NCBI GenBank assembly: GCA_017404025.1
Contig: JAFRDD010000139.1
Span: 1 to 35,053 of the forward strand
Source: Clostridia bacterium
GTDB taxonomy: Bacteria > Bacillota > Clostridia > TANB77 > CAG-508
DNA length: 35,053 bases
Direction: 5' to 3'
A model generated the notes under the pieces. That model ran no database searches and was not told the origin of the DNA. It worked only from the letters and a program-made list of their open reading frames with translations. Every line of letters starts with the position of its first letter. The first letter of the stretch is position 1. The position numbers were made by a program, and so were the translations under genes. Shown piece after piece: positions 17,489-26,538 of the stretch.

Positions 17489-18166
17489 CTATTTTTGTTT
17501 TCGCTTTTGTTCTATTATATCTACTATTTTTTGAACTACTTCTTCTATACTTAAATTACTAGAATCTATATATATTGCATCTTCTGCTTGTTTTAATGGA
17601 GCAATACTACTTGCTTTGTCATTATTATCTCTAAATTTTATATTTTCTAAAATATCTTCATATGAAATATTGTCAATTCCATTTTCTAAATTTTGTTTTA
17701 ATCTTCTATTTGCTCTTTCTTCTGCTGATGCATCTAAATAAATTTTGACATCTGCATTTGGAAATACGTTTGTTCCTATATCTCTACCTTCTAATATAAC
17801 ATCTATACCATTTGCTAATTTTCTTTGAAAATCTACCATTGCTGTTCTTACTTCTGGTATATGAGAAACTTGAGATACAATTTCATTTACCTCTTTAGTT
17901 CTTAATTCTTTTACTAATCTTTCGGTATTTAAATATAAAATTTGTACTCTATCCTCAAATTCTAATTTTATATCAATATCTTCAAGCATTTTATTTATTT
18001 CATTTTTATCTTCTAAATTTATGCTGTTTTTTAATACATAATAACTAACTGCTCTATACATTGCACCCGTATCAAATGTTACAAATCCTAACTTTTCTCC
18101 AACTAATTTTGTTACTGTCCCTTTTCCAGAACCTGCTGGTCCATCTATTGCTACTACAAATGACAT
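17489..18166 (-). CDS. cmk: Cytidylate kinase
   Basis: Phosphorylates CMP and dCMP using ATP. Seen: P-loop AIDGPAGSGKGT (6-17), DTGAMYRAVS (about 33-42), EGRDIGTNVFPNADVKIYLDA (split; about 126-146) and the lid RANRRLKQ. The ATG at 18166 gives 225 aa and has AGGAGG 9 nt upstream; a longer frame would add 15 unrelated residues. It begins 1 nt after the stop of the P-loop/Asp23 gene. The cmk-plsC order is common in Firmicutes. Confidence 0.96.
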   Translation of the reverse strand: MSFVVAIDGPAGSGKGTVTKLVGEKLGFVTFDTGAMYRAVSYYVLKNSINLEDKNEINKMLEDIDIKLEFEDRVQILYLNTERLVKELRTKEVNEIVSQVSHIPEVRTAMVDFQRKLANGIDVILEGRDIGTNVFPNADVKIYLDASAEERANRRLKQNLENGIDNISYEDILENIKFRDNNDKASSIAPLKQAEDAIYIDSSNLSIEEVVQKIVDIIEQKRKQK

Positions 18167-18167
18167 T

Positions 18168-19037
18168 TTACTTTTCCTCCTTTGGTAGAAAAACACTTTT
18201 TGCAACAACATCTACTTGAGTAACTGTCATTGCAGTTGATTTTTCTATTTCTTTTTTTACTTTTTCTTTAAAATCTTTTAAACTTTCTAATACATTAAAA
18301 CCATAAACTATTGTTACTTCCATATATATGTAAGTTCCTCCATCTAGCTTATTTACTCTTATTTTTAAAACTTTATAAATTGCAGGACATTTCTTTGCTA
18401 AATATTCTACTATTTGTTTAAATACATTATCTGATATAGTAAAATTTCCTAAATAGCTAAATGTTGGTCTAATAATTGATTTTTCAGATATATATGGTTT
18501 ATTTCCAATTCCTTTTGATTTAAATATTTGAAGTGGATCTAATAAATACCCTGAAAATTCTTTCTTTATTTCAAAAGTTGGTACTGGTATAACATGTTTT
18601 CCTTCTGTTACTCTTATTCTTCTTGCAGTTTCCATTTCTTGTTCTGTTGCAACATCATTAATATATATTGTTTCTGTTATTTCTGGAAGTCCTAAGTTCG
18701 CTGCAATTTTTTGTACCATCCCGTCTGATGTTCCAAGTATTAAAATACTTTCGGGCTTATATTTTTTTATAGCCGCTATTACATCTTTTCTTTTTTCTTC
18801 TGTATAAAATAATGCATGTTTTACTGTTTCTATTTTTGTTGGTGCTTTTTTGGCAGACTCTCCTGCAATAACCCTATTATTGTTTACTAATAAACCATCA
18901 TCTATAATATATTCAATATTCCTAGAACTTGCTACCATTTGAGCTCTATAACTTTTTCCTGTTCCTGATGGTCCAACAAATGCATAAACTTTAATTTTAT
19001 TTCCAAATTTAGAAATAGCAATATCTTTTAGTAACAT
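18168..19037 (-). CDS. P-loop ATPase fused to an Asp23/Gls24-like domain
   Basis: The 289-aa protein starts with a nucleotide-binding domain: VYAFVGPSGTGKSYRA (17-32) is a clear Walker A, and ESILILGTSDGM (about 112-123) sits where a Walker B strand would be. The last 95 residues (SYLGNFTISDNVFKQIVEYLAKKCPAI ... MEVTIVYGFNVLESLKDFKEKVKKEIEKSTAMTV, split) look like an Asp23/Gls24 envelope-stress domain, a family of small membrane-associated proteins. The ATG at 19037 has AGGGGAG just upstream. First gene of the unit with cmk and plsC. The function is unknown; it is a conserved Clostridial type, in my recollection. Confidence 0.85.
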   Translation of the reverse strand: MLLKDIAISKFGNKIKVYAFVGPSGTGKSYRAQMVASSRNIEYIIDDGLLVNNNRVIAGESAKKAPTKIETVKHALFYTEEKRKDVIAAIKKYKPESILILGTSDGMVQKIAANLGLPEITETIYINDVATEQEMETARRIRVTEGKHVIPVPTFEIKKEFSGYLLDPLQIFKSKGIGNKPYISEKSIIRPTFSYLGNFTISDNVFKQIVEYLAKKCPAIYKVLKIRVNKLDGGTYIYMEVTIVYGFNVLESLKDFKEKVKKEIEKSTAMTVTQVDVVAKSVFLPKEEK

Positions 19038-19070
19038 ATTCTCCCCTCGTTTCATTTTATACTATTCCAT

Positions 19071-19099
19071 ATTTTACTATAATATAAAAATTTTTTCAA
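19071..19099 (-). promoter_or_regulatory. Sigma-A promoter of the P-loop/Asp23-cmk-plsC unit
   Basis: Minus strand: TTGAAA, 17-nt spacer, TAAAAT, directly downstream of the dnaJ terminator. Confidence 0.7.
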
Positions 19100-19102
19100 C
19101 CA

Positions 19103-19145
19103 AAAAAGAAAAGATTATTTGATTAACCAAATAATCCTCTTTTCT
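19103..19145 (-). terminator. Terminator of the hrcA-grpE-dnaK-dnaJ operon
   Basis: Minus strand: GATTATTTG / CAAATAATC 9-bp stem with a 6-nt loop, then a T-rich tail. The stop codon of dnaJ lies in the loop. Confidence 0.85.
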
Positions 19146-20286
19146 TTATTGGTGGTTGTTCATTCATTGTTTTTGCTAGCTGCATAAATAAATCCCTTTG
19201 TTCTTTGCTTAAATGTTTTGGTGTTTTAACTATTACTGTAAATATAAAATCTCCTTGATATGAAGAATTTATAGTCTTAAATCCTTTATTTCTTATTGTA
19301 AATTTAGTTCCTGTTTGAGTTCCATCAGGAATTTTATATTTTTCTTTAGAACCGTCAACCATAGGTATTTCAAGTTCTCCACCCAAAGTTGCCTGTGTAA
19401 TAGTAATAGGAACATCACAAAGTACATTATTTCCTTTTCTAGTATATATACTATGCTTCTTTATGCCAATTGTTATGTATAAATCTCCTTTTGGTCCGCC
19501 TTTTTCTCCTGGTTCTCCCTCTCCTCTTAATACCACTGTTTGTCCATCGTCAATTCCAGCTGGTATTTTTACTTTTATTTTAGGCTGTTTTCTTATAGTT
19601 CCTTTTCCTCTACACTTTTCGCATGGTTCTTTTATTATTTCTCCAGTTCCATGACAGTTAGTACATGTTCTTGTTGTTTGCATTTGCCCTAATATTGTAT
19701 TCTGAACTTGTCTAACTTGGCCAGTACCATTACATGTTGGACATTTTGTAACAGTTGTTCCATTTTTTGCTCCTGTACCATTACAAGCGTCACATTTTTC
19801 ATTTCTACTAATACTAATTTCTTTTTCAACACCTAAAAAAGCATCTTCAAAAGAAATATCCATTCTTAAATTTATATCTGCACCTTTTCTTGGACCATTA
19901 TTCCTTCTAGTAGATTTAGAGCCAAAACCTCCTCCAAAAAATGAAGAAAATATATCTCCTAAATCTCCAAAATCTCCAAATCCGTCAAAACCAGAACCAT
20001 TGTATGAATAATATCCTCCTTGACCTCCAAATGGTCCTTGGCCTCCACCAAATCCTTGTGGTCCATCTGGTCCAAATTGATCATACATTTTTCTTTTTTG
20101 AGGATCAGATAATGTTTCATAAGCTTCATTTACTTCTTTAAACTTAGCTTCTGCTTCTGCTTTATTATCTGGGTTTGCATCAGGATGATATTTTTTAGCC
20201 ATCTTACGATATGCCTTTTTTAATTCATCATCTGTTGCATTTTTTTCTACTCCTAATACCTCATAATAATCTCTTTTTCCTGCCAT
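19123..20286 (-). CDS. dnaJ: Chaperone protein DnaJ
   Basis: Hsp40 co-chaperone that delivers substrates to DnaK and stimulates its ATPase. Seen: J domain [22 protein letters not shown] with HPD (YHPDAN) at about 35-37, a Gly/Phe-rich region (about 70-125), four CxxCxGxG zinc-binding repeats starting at CDACNGTG (about 155-225), and the C-terminal substrate-binding domain. The ATG at 20286 gives 387 aa and is preceded by AAGGAGA; the frame upstream is not family sequence. Last gene of the heat-shock operon. Confidence 0.98.
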   Translation of the reverse strand: MAGKRDYYEVLGVEKNATDDELKKAYRKMAKKYHPDANPDNKAEAEAKFKEVNEAYETLSDPQKRKMYDQFGPDGPQGFGGGQGPFGGQGGYYSYNGSGFDGFGDFGDLGDIFSSFFGGGFGSKSTRRNNGPRKGADINLRMDISFEDAFLGVEKEISISRNEKCDACNGTGAKNGTTVTKCPTCNGTGQVRQVQNTILGQMQTTRTCTNCHGTGEIIKEPCEKCRGKGTIRKQPKIKVKIPAGIDDGQTVVLRGEGEPGEKGGPKGDLYITIGIKKHSIYTRKGNNVLCDVPITITQATLGGELEIPMVDGSKEKYKIPDGTQTGTKFTIRNKGFKTINSSYQGDFIFTVIVKTPKHLSKEQRDLFMQLAKTMNEQPPIKKRGLFG

Positions 20287-20345
20287 TGGTTTTCTCCTTA
20301 TAATCTTTACTCTATCATTATCTTTTAGAATCATTATTAAAGATT

Positions 20346-20371
20346 GAGGTTGGACATTACTTTCCAACCTC
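20346..20371 (-). terminator. Intercistronic hairpin between dnaK and dnaJ
   Basis: A perfect 9-bp stem GAGGTTGGA / TCCAACCTC with an 8-nt loop lies 10 nt after the dnaK stop. There is no long T run, so it may be a partial terminator or an mRNA-processing/stability element that sets dnaJ below dnaK. Confidence 0.6.
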
Positions 20372-20381
20372 CAATTTTCTC

Positions 20382-22253
<1,872 letters not shown>

Positions 22254-22370
22254 TTACTTCCTTTCTCTAAGCTTTGCTTCGTTCATCGTCATCCAAAATT
22301 TTTTCAAAATTTTGTCTACCGAATCTTTTTCGCTCTGCTTTTTATATATTTTTAAAATTTAATAACTTTT

Positions 22371-22856
22371 TTAGTTTGCTACTACTACCATACTATGTCT
22401 TATAACTCTATTTCCTATTTTGTAACCTTTTCTATATTCTTGAACTATTTCTTTTTCGCCTTTTGTTTCATCTTGTATACTACTTACAGCTTCATGTAAT
22501 TCTGGATCAAAAGTTTCTCCTACTGTTGGTATTTCTTCAACACCTTTTGCACCTAATGCAACTTGTATTTGTTTTAGTACTAGTTCAATTCCCTTTTTGT
22601 ATTCTTCATCTTTTGTTTCAATTTTTACTGCATTTTCTAGATTGTCAACTGCTGGTAATATAAATTCTACGACATCTGCTAAAATTGATGCATATAAACT
22701 TTCTTTTTCTTTTTGACTTCTTTTTTTATAATTTTCAAATTCTGCTAAAACTCTTTTGTATCTATCGTCTAACTCGTCATAATCTTGTTTTGAAACTATT
22801 TGGCTTGTTTCTATTTTTTCTTCTTTTGCATTTTTCTTTTCTTCTTTACTTGACAT
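22371..22856 (-). CDS. grpE: Nucleotide exchange factor GrpE
   Basis: Releases ADP from DnaK. The 161-aa product has an acidic/lysine-rich N-terminus, the long dimerisation helix (DYDELDDRYKRVLAEFENYKKR, split here by description, about 25-47), LPAVDNLENAV (about 72-82), and the C-terminal beta domain FDPELHEAVSSI...GYKIGNRVIRHSMVVVAN. It starts 18 nt after hrcA, with AAGAAAGAAGGGG as the ribosome site. Confidence 0.96.
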   Translation of the reverse strand: MSSKEEKKNAKEEKIETSQIVSKQDYDELDDRYKRVLAEFENYKKRSQKEKESLYASILADVVEFILPAVDNLENAVKIETKDEEYKKGIELVLKQIQVALGAKGVEEIPTVGETFDPELHEAVSSIQDETKGEKEIVQEYRKGYKIGNRVIRHSMVVVAN

Positions 22857-22874
22857 TTTACCCCTTCTTTCTTC

Positions 22875-23879
22875 TTATTCTATATCTTTTAATTTTTTAT
22901 TTATATACTTCATTACTGAAATTACTTTTGAATAGTCCATTCTTTTTGGTCCTATAATTCCTATTGTTCCTAAATCTTTATCTCCAACTTTATGTTTAAA
23001 TGTTACTACACTAAAATCTTTTAATTCGTCTTGTTTGTTTTCTTCTCCTATATAAACATTTATATCTTCTGCGAGTCCAGATTCTAAAACATCTTCTACT
23101 AAATCTTTTTTATCCAATATATTTACAAAATTTTTTGCAACTTCTAAGCTATTAAATTCTGGTAATTCAAAAGATTTATTTGCTCCTTCTAAATGTAACT
23201 GTTCTTCTCCTAATGCTTTTTTTATTTGTTCTATTACTGGTTTTATAACTTTTACACTATATGTCATTTCATCATATAAATACTCTTCAAGTGGCCTATC
23301 TATTTTTTCTATTGGCTCTCCTTTTAGTTTGTTATTAAACATATAATTCATAGTTTCAACTTGCTTCTCATTTACATCTTCATCAAATTTTATAATTGTT
23401 TCTTTTACAAGTCCTGCATCTGTTAATATTATAGCAAGCATCATTCTTGTATTTAGTAAAACAAATTTTATATTATCAATTATTTGTTTATTTGTTTTTG
23501 GTCCTATAGAAACTGCTGTATAGTGTGTAACTTCTGATATTGTATTTGCTGCAATTTTAGTTAATTCTTCTATTTCGTTTACTTTTGTTTCTAGCTTGTC
23601 ACTTATATATTTTACTTCTTCTAAACTTATATTATCCTCTTTTATAAGTTCATCTACATAGTATCTATACCCTTTTTCTGATGGAACTCTTCCTGATGAT
23701 GTATGTGTTTTTTCAAGTAAACCTATTTTTTCCAAATCCGCCATTTCATTTCTTATTGTTGCACTACTATAATTTAAATCATAATTATTAACTATTGAAT
23801 TTGAGCTTACAGGCTCTGCTGTATTTATGTATTCTTCTACTATTGCTTTTAATACTTTTTTCTTTCTTTCTTCAAGCAA
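22875..23879 (-). CDS. hrcA: Heat-inducible transcription repressor HrcA (TTG start)
   Basis: Winged-helix repressor that binds CIRCE and is kept active by GroEL. Seen: ERKKKVLKAIVEEYINTAEPVSS, the DNA-binding region SSATIRNEMADLEKIGLLEKTHTSSGR (split; about 45-71) and RVPSEKGYRYYVDEL. The frame can be opened at a GTG (23900) inside the CIRCE element, but TTG at 23877-23879 has AGAGGTG 6 nt upstream and matches the family N-terminus, giving 334 aa. First gene of the operon, so it is autoregulated. Confidence 0.96.
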   Translation of the reverse strand: MLEERKKKVLKAIVEEYINTAEPVSSNSIVNNYDLNYSSATIRNEMADLEKIGLLEKTHTSSGRVPSEKGYRYYVDELIKEDNISLEEVKYISDKLETKVNEIEELTKIAANTISEVTHYTAVSIGPKTNKQIIDNIKFVLLNTRMMLAIILTDAGLVKETIIKFDEDVNEKQVETMNYMFNNKLKGEPIEKIDRPLEEYLYDEMTYSVKVIKPVIEQIKKALGEEQLHLEGANKSFELPEFNSLEVAKNFVNILDKKDLVEDVLESGLAEDINVYIGEENKQDELKDFSVVTFKHKVGDKDLGTIGIIGPKRMDYSKVISVMKYINKKLKDIE

Positions 23880-23893
23880 TTTTATCACCTCTT

Positions 23894-23920
23894 TTAGCAC
23901 TCTTCATTTTTGATTGCTAA
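23894..23920. promoter_or_regulatory. CIRCE operator 1
   Basis: TTAGCACTC, 9-nt spacer, GATTGCTAA: one mismatch to the consensus TTAGCACTC-N9-GAGTGCTAA. It lies in the leader of hrcA next to its ribosome site. Confidence 0.92.
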
Positions 23921-23929
23921 TTCTTATAT

Positions 23930-23958
23930 ATATTATAACCATTTTTAGCACTTGTCAA
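23930..23958 (-). promoter_or_regulatory. Sigma-A promoter of heat-shock operon
   Basis: Minus strand: TTGACA, 17-nt spacer, TAATAT (TATAAT is also present at a 15-nt spacing). It is bracketed by two CIRCE elements, one overlapping the -35. Confidence 0.88.
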
Positions 23959-23971
23959 GAGATAGTGCTAA
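23945..23971. promoter_or_regulatory. CIRCE operator 2
   Basis: TTAGCACTT, 9-nt spacer, TAGTGCTAA: a symmetric dyad with one change in the left arm and two in the right relative to consensus. It overlaps the -35 box of the hrcA promoter, so bound HrcA would block polymerase. Confidence 0.85.
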
Positions 23972-24001
23972 TTTTTTTGTGAATTTTTTGTGAACATTCA
24001 A

Positions 24002-24045
24002 ATTTCAAGAGAATTTCAAGAGATTTTCAAGAGATTTTCAAGAGA
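24002..24045 (+). repeat. 11-nt tandem array derived from a palindrome arm
   Basis: About four copies of ATTTTCAAGAG (the first two have lost a T) run directly into the unit at 24046, whose own left arm is TTTTCAAGAG. The array therefore looks like amplification of the left arm of the palindrome. Confidence 0.85.
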
Positions 24046-24113
24046 TTTTCAAGAGGGACGGTCCTTTTTGAAAATTTTTTTATTTTTTCAAAAAGGACCG
24101 TCCCTCTTGAAAA
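24046..24113. repeat. Inverted pair of 29-nt GGGACGG palindromes
   Basis: Unit 24046-24074 (plus) and unit 24085-24113 (minus) are exact inverses with a 10-nt T-rich spacer, able to form a stem of about 29 bp. Core GGGACGGTCC, flanks TTTTCAAGA and TTGAAAA. The right-hand unit lies within the exchanger gene and encodes its last residues; the pair separates that gene from the hrcA promoter. Confidence 0.93.
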
Positions 24114-24931
24114 ACTGTTACAATAAATATACCCACAGACTGTATTAAAAATAAATTTAAAATATTTGAACTAAGCAAATTATTTGTTGCTTCAACAACC
24201 CCTAAAATTTCATCATTCTGCTTTTTATAATATTTTTGCGATTCAAAAAAAGTTATAAGTTCTGGAATACTTGTTATAACTCCCAATAAAATTCCTACTA
24301 TAGTTTGTGAAATTTTAAAACTAAAACATAAATTTTTTAGTACTTCTTCTAGTCTATTACTAATAAAAAATAATATAATTACAGATAATATTAGAACAAA
24401 AATATCTATTATAATTGTAATAATGTTTTTTATATCATTATTCTTCTTTTTCAAATTATCACTTTCTATATTTAAATAACATATATGTGTTCTAGCATTC
24501 AAATAAATAAACAAGAAATATAAAATTATAAAAGCTGGTATGAAATTTATATTTAATGTTACTCTATTTACTATAAAAAGTAAGGGTATACATATAGTTA
24601 TAAATACTAAAAACATATCAAATATTAATGCTTTATTTTTTAACAATTTAAAATTTTTATTTAATATTATTGTTCCAAAATATTGAATTAAATTTATGAT
24701 ATTAGAAATTAATATATTAAAAACGCTAATTTCTATTAATCCACTAAAACTAGCAATACTAACAGTTAGAAGTTCAGGAACGGATGTTGCAGTCCCTGCT
24801 ACATTGCCAACTACTTTAGAACTTAAATTCAGATTTTCTGCTATTCTTCTTAATGCTTTTACTAATACATATTTTGCTACTACTACTATTAAAATGGAAT
24901 AAATTAAAAATTTTATTATTTCATAAATCAT
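24080..24931 (-). CDS. Sodium/calcium exchanger-family membrane protein
   Basis: A 283-aa integral membrane protein of the CaCA (YrbG-like) superfamily. It has about ten hydrophobic segments and both signature alpha repeats: GNVAGTATSVPELLTVSIAS (about 42-61) and GVITSIPELITFFES (about 214-228), each with the S-x-P-E motif that binds the cation. It is on the short side for the family (typically 300-350 aa). The last residues, FQEGRSFLKK, and the stop are encoded by a palindromic repeat unit, so the original end was overwritten, possibly with loss of a few residues. Substrate ion is not predictable. It is transcribed divergently from serS. Confidence 0.85.
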   Translation of the reverse strand: MIYEIIKFLIYSILIVVVAKYVLVKALRRIAENLNLSSKVVGNVAGTATSVPELLTVSIASFSGLIEISVFNILISNIINLIQYFGTIILNKNFKLLKNKALIFDMFLVFITICIPLLFIVNRVTLNINFIPAFIILYFLFIYLNARTHICYLNIESDNLKKKNNDIKNIITIIIDIFVLILSVIILFFISNRLEEVLKNLCFSFKISQTIVGILLGVITSIPELITFFESQKYYKKQNDEILGVVEATNNLLSSNILNLFLIQSVGIFIVTVFQEGRSFLKK

Positions 24932-24969
24932 TTTCTTTACCTCTTTTTGTTTTTATTTTGTCCAATTTC

Positions 24970-24998
24970 TTGCTATTTATAATAAATTATTGTATAAT
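24970..24998 (+). promoter_or_regulatory. Sigma-A promoter of serS
   Basis: TTGCTA, 17-nt spacer, TATAAT, followed 27 nt later by the serS ATG. The leader is too short for a T-box. Confidence 0.85.
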
Positions 24999-25025
24999 AT
25001 GCAAAAATGAAACGGGGGCATTAAT

Positions 25026-26312
25026 ATGATAGATATTAAATTTTTAAGAGAAAATCCTGATATTGTAAAGCAAAATATCAAAAACAAATTTCAAGACGAA
25101 AAATTAGTTTTAGTTGATGAAGTAATTGATTTAGATTTAAAAAACAGACAAGCTCAATTAAATGGCGATAATTTAAGGTCTGAAAGAAAATCTTTAAGTA
25201 ATGAAATTGGCAATTTAATGAAACAAGGAAAAAAAGATGAAGCTGAGTCTATAAAAGCTAAAGTTCAAGAAATAAATGCAAAGCTTGAAGAAAATGAAAA
25301 ATTGGAAGCCAAATATTCAGAAGAAATAAAACAAAGAATGATGAAAATTCCAAATATAATCGATCCTTCTGTTCCTATTGGAAAAGACGATAGTGAAAAT
25401 GTTGAAGTTCAACGCTTTGGTGACGCAGTTGTTCCAAATTTTGAAATTCCTCATCATGCAGACATTATTGCAAATTTTAATGGCTTGGACAAAGAATCAG
25501 CAGGACGTACAAGTGGTGTTGGTTTTTATTATTTAATTGGAGATATTGCAAGACTTCATGAAGCAATGCTTGCATATGCAAGAGATTACATGATTGATAA
25601 TGGTTTTACCTATGCAATCCCTCCTTTTATGATTCGTTCTGATGTAGTAACAGGTGTTATGAGCTTTGAAGAAATGGATGCTATGATGTATAAAATTGAG
25701 GGTGAAGATTTATTTTTAATTGGTACATCAGAACATTCTATGATTGGAAAATTTAAAGATCAAATAATAAAAAAAGAAGAGCTTCCTATTTGTATGACAT
25801 CATATTCTCCATGTTTTAGAAAAGAAATTGGTTCTCATGGTCTAGAAGAAAGAGGTTTATACCGTGTTCATCAATTTGAAAAACAAGAAATGATTGTTTT
25901 GTGTGAACCAGAAGATTCTATGAATTGGTACAATAAAATGTGGAACTTAACAGTTAATTTATTTAGAAGTTGGAATGTTCCAGTAAGACAATTAGATTGT
26001 TGTTCTGGAGATATGGCAGATTTAAAAGTAAAATCTTGTGATATTGAGGCATGGAGCCCTAGACAACAAAAATATTTCGAGGTTTGCAGTTGTTCTACAT
26101 TAGGAGATGCACAAGCAAGAAGACTTGGTATTCGTGTAAAAGGCGAAAAAGGTAATTATTATTTACATACTTTAAATAATACTGTTGTTGCTACTCCAAG
26201 AGGATTAATTGCTGTTCTTGAAAACAACTATAATGAAGATGGTTCTGTTACTGTTCCAGAAATTTTAAGACCTTATATGGGCGGACTTGAAAAAATATTA
26301 CCTAAAAAATGA
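25026..26312 (+). CDS. serS: Seryl-tRNA synthetase
   Basis: Class II synthetase that charges tRNA-Ser. Seen: the N-terminal long coiled-coil tRNA-binding arm (about 30-105), IPNIIDPSVPIGKDDSENVE, motif 2 region SPCFRKEIGSHGLEERGLYRVHQFEKQE (split; about 262-289) and motif 3 HTLNNTVVATPRGLIAVLENN (split). Length (428 aa) is normal. The ribosome site is a weak GGGGG. A GGGACATGTAC palindrome begins 2 nt after the TGA stop. Confidence 0.97.
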   Translation: MIDIKFLRENPDIVKQNIKNKFQDEKLVLVDEVIDLDLKNRQAQLNGDNLRSERKSLSNEIGNLMKQGKKDEAESIKAKVQEINAKLEENEKLEAKYSEEIKQRMMKIPNIIDPSVPIGKDDSENVEVQRFGDAVVPNFEIPHHADIIANFNGLDKESAGRTSGVGFYYLIGDIARLHEAMLAYARDYMIDNGFTYAIPPFMIRSDVVTGVMSFEEMDAMMYKIEGEDLFLIGTSEHSMIGKFKDQIIKKEELPICMTSYSPCFRKEIGSHGLEERGLYRVHQFEKQEMIVLCEPEDSMNWYNKMWNLTVNLFRSWNVPVRQLDCCSGDMADLKVKSCDIEAWSPRQQKYFEVCSCSTLGDAQARRLGIRVKGEKGNYYLHTLNNTVVATPRGLIAVLENNYNEDGSVTVPEILRPYMGGLEKILPKK

Positions 26313-26313
26313 G

Positions 26314-26338
26314 GTTTTTGGGGACATGTACAAAAAAC
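26314..26338. repeat. Single palindrome with GGGACATGTAC core (REP-like variant)
   Basis: Arms GTTTTTG and CAAAAAAC flank GGGACATGTAC. The core fits the wider pattern GGGAC-N(1-2)-GTNC shared with the 29-nt units and the rsmB-end repeat. It lies 2 nt after the serS stop and is a candidate terminator hairpin too. Confidence 0.6.
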
Positions 26339-26344
26339 AGAATA

Positions 26345-26464
26345 ATCGAGTAGAGAATAAATAATTATTTTATTTATTCCCTCTCACACCACCGCAATGT
26401 GGTCTTCCATGTATACCTCCACTATGGACTTTCACCGATTAACTAAACGACATGCCCGTCGCAC
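26345..26464 (-). mobile_element. Internally deleted group II intron remnant
   Basis: Read on the minus strand, this 120-nt stretch starts with GTGCGAC (group II 5' consensus GUGYG) and continues through CGGTGAAAGTCC, typical of the 5' part of domain I. Further on come GGTGGTGTGAGAGGG, a hairpin of AATAAATAA / TTATTTATT, and CTACTCGAT, the usual 3' end (domain VI and terminal AY) of bacterial introns. Nearly all the ribozyme and the reverse transcriptase are missing. It sits directly downstream (minus strand) of a terminator hairpin at 26471-26507, the preferred target of group IIC introns. This reading rests on motif memory. Confidence 0.55.
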
Positions 26465-26470
26465 CACTAT

Positions 26471-26507
26471 AAAAATGAGATTTGAGTTAAAATCAAATCT
26501 CATTTTT
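26471..26507. terminator. Bidirectional terminator
   Basis: A perfect 15-bp stem (AAAAATGAGATTTGA and its complement) with a 7-nt loop and T runs on both strands. It lies between convergent serS and the immunity-like gene. Confidence 0.9.
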
Positions 26508-26538
26508 CTTTAAATTTTTTACAATCCCATCTTATAAT

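Noticed and set aside
24002..24055. CRISPR-like short repeat array
   Set aside because: The 11-nt units are contiguous with no spacers, and no cas genes are present. They derive from a palindrome arm.
24932..25025. T-box riboswitch upstream of serS
   Set aside because: The leader after the promoter is under 30 nt and holds neither a specifier loop nor a terminator.
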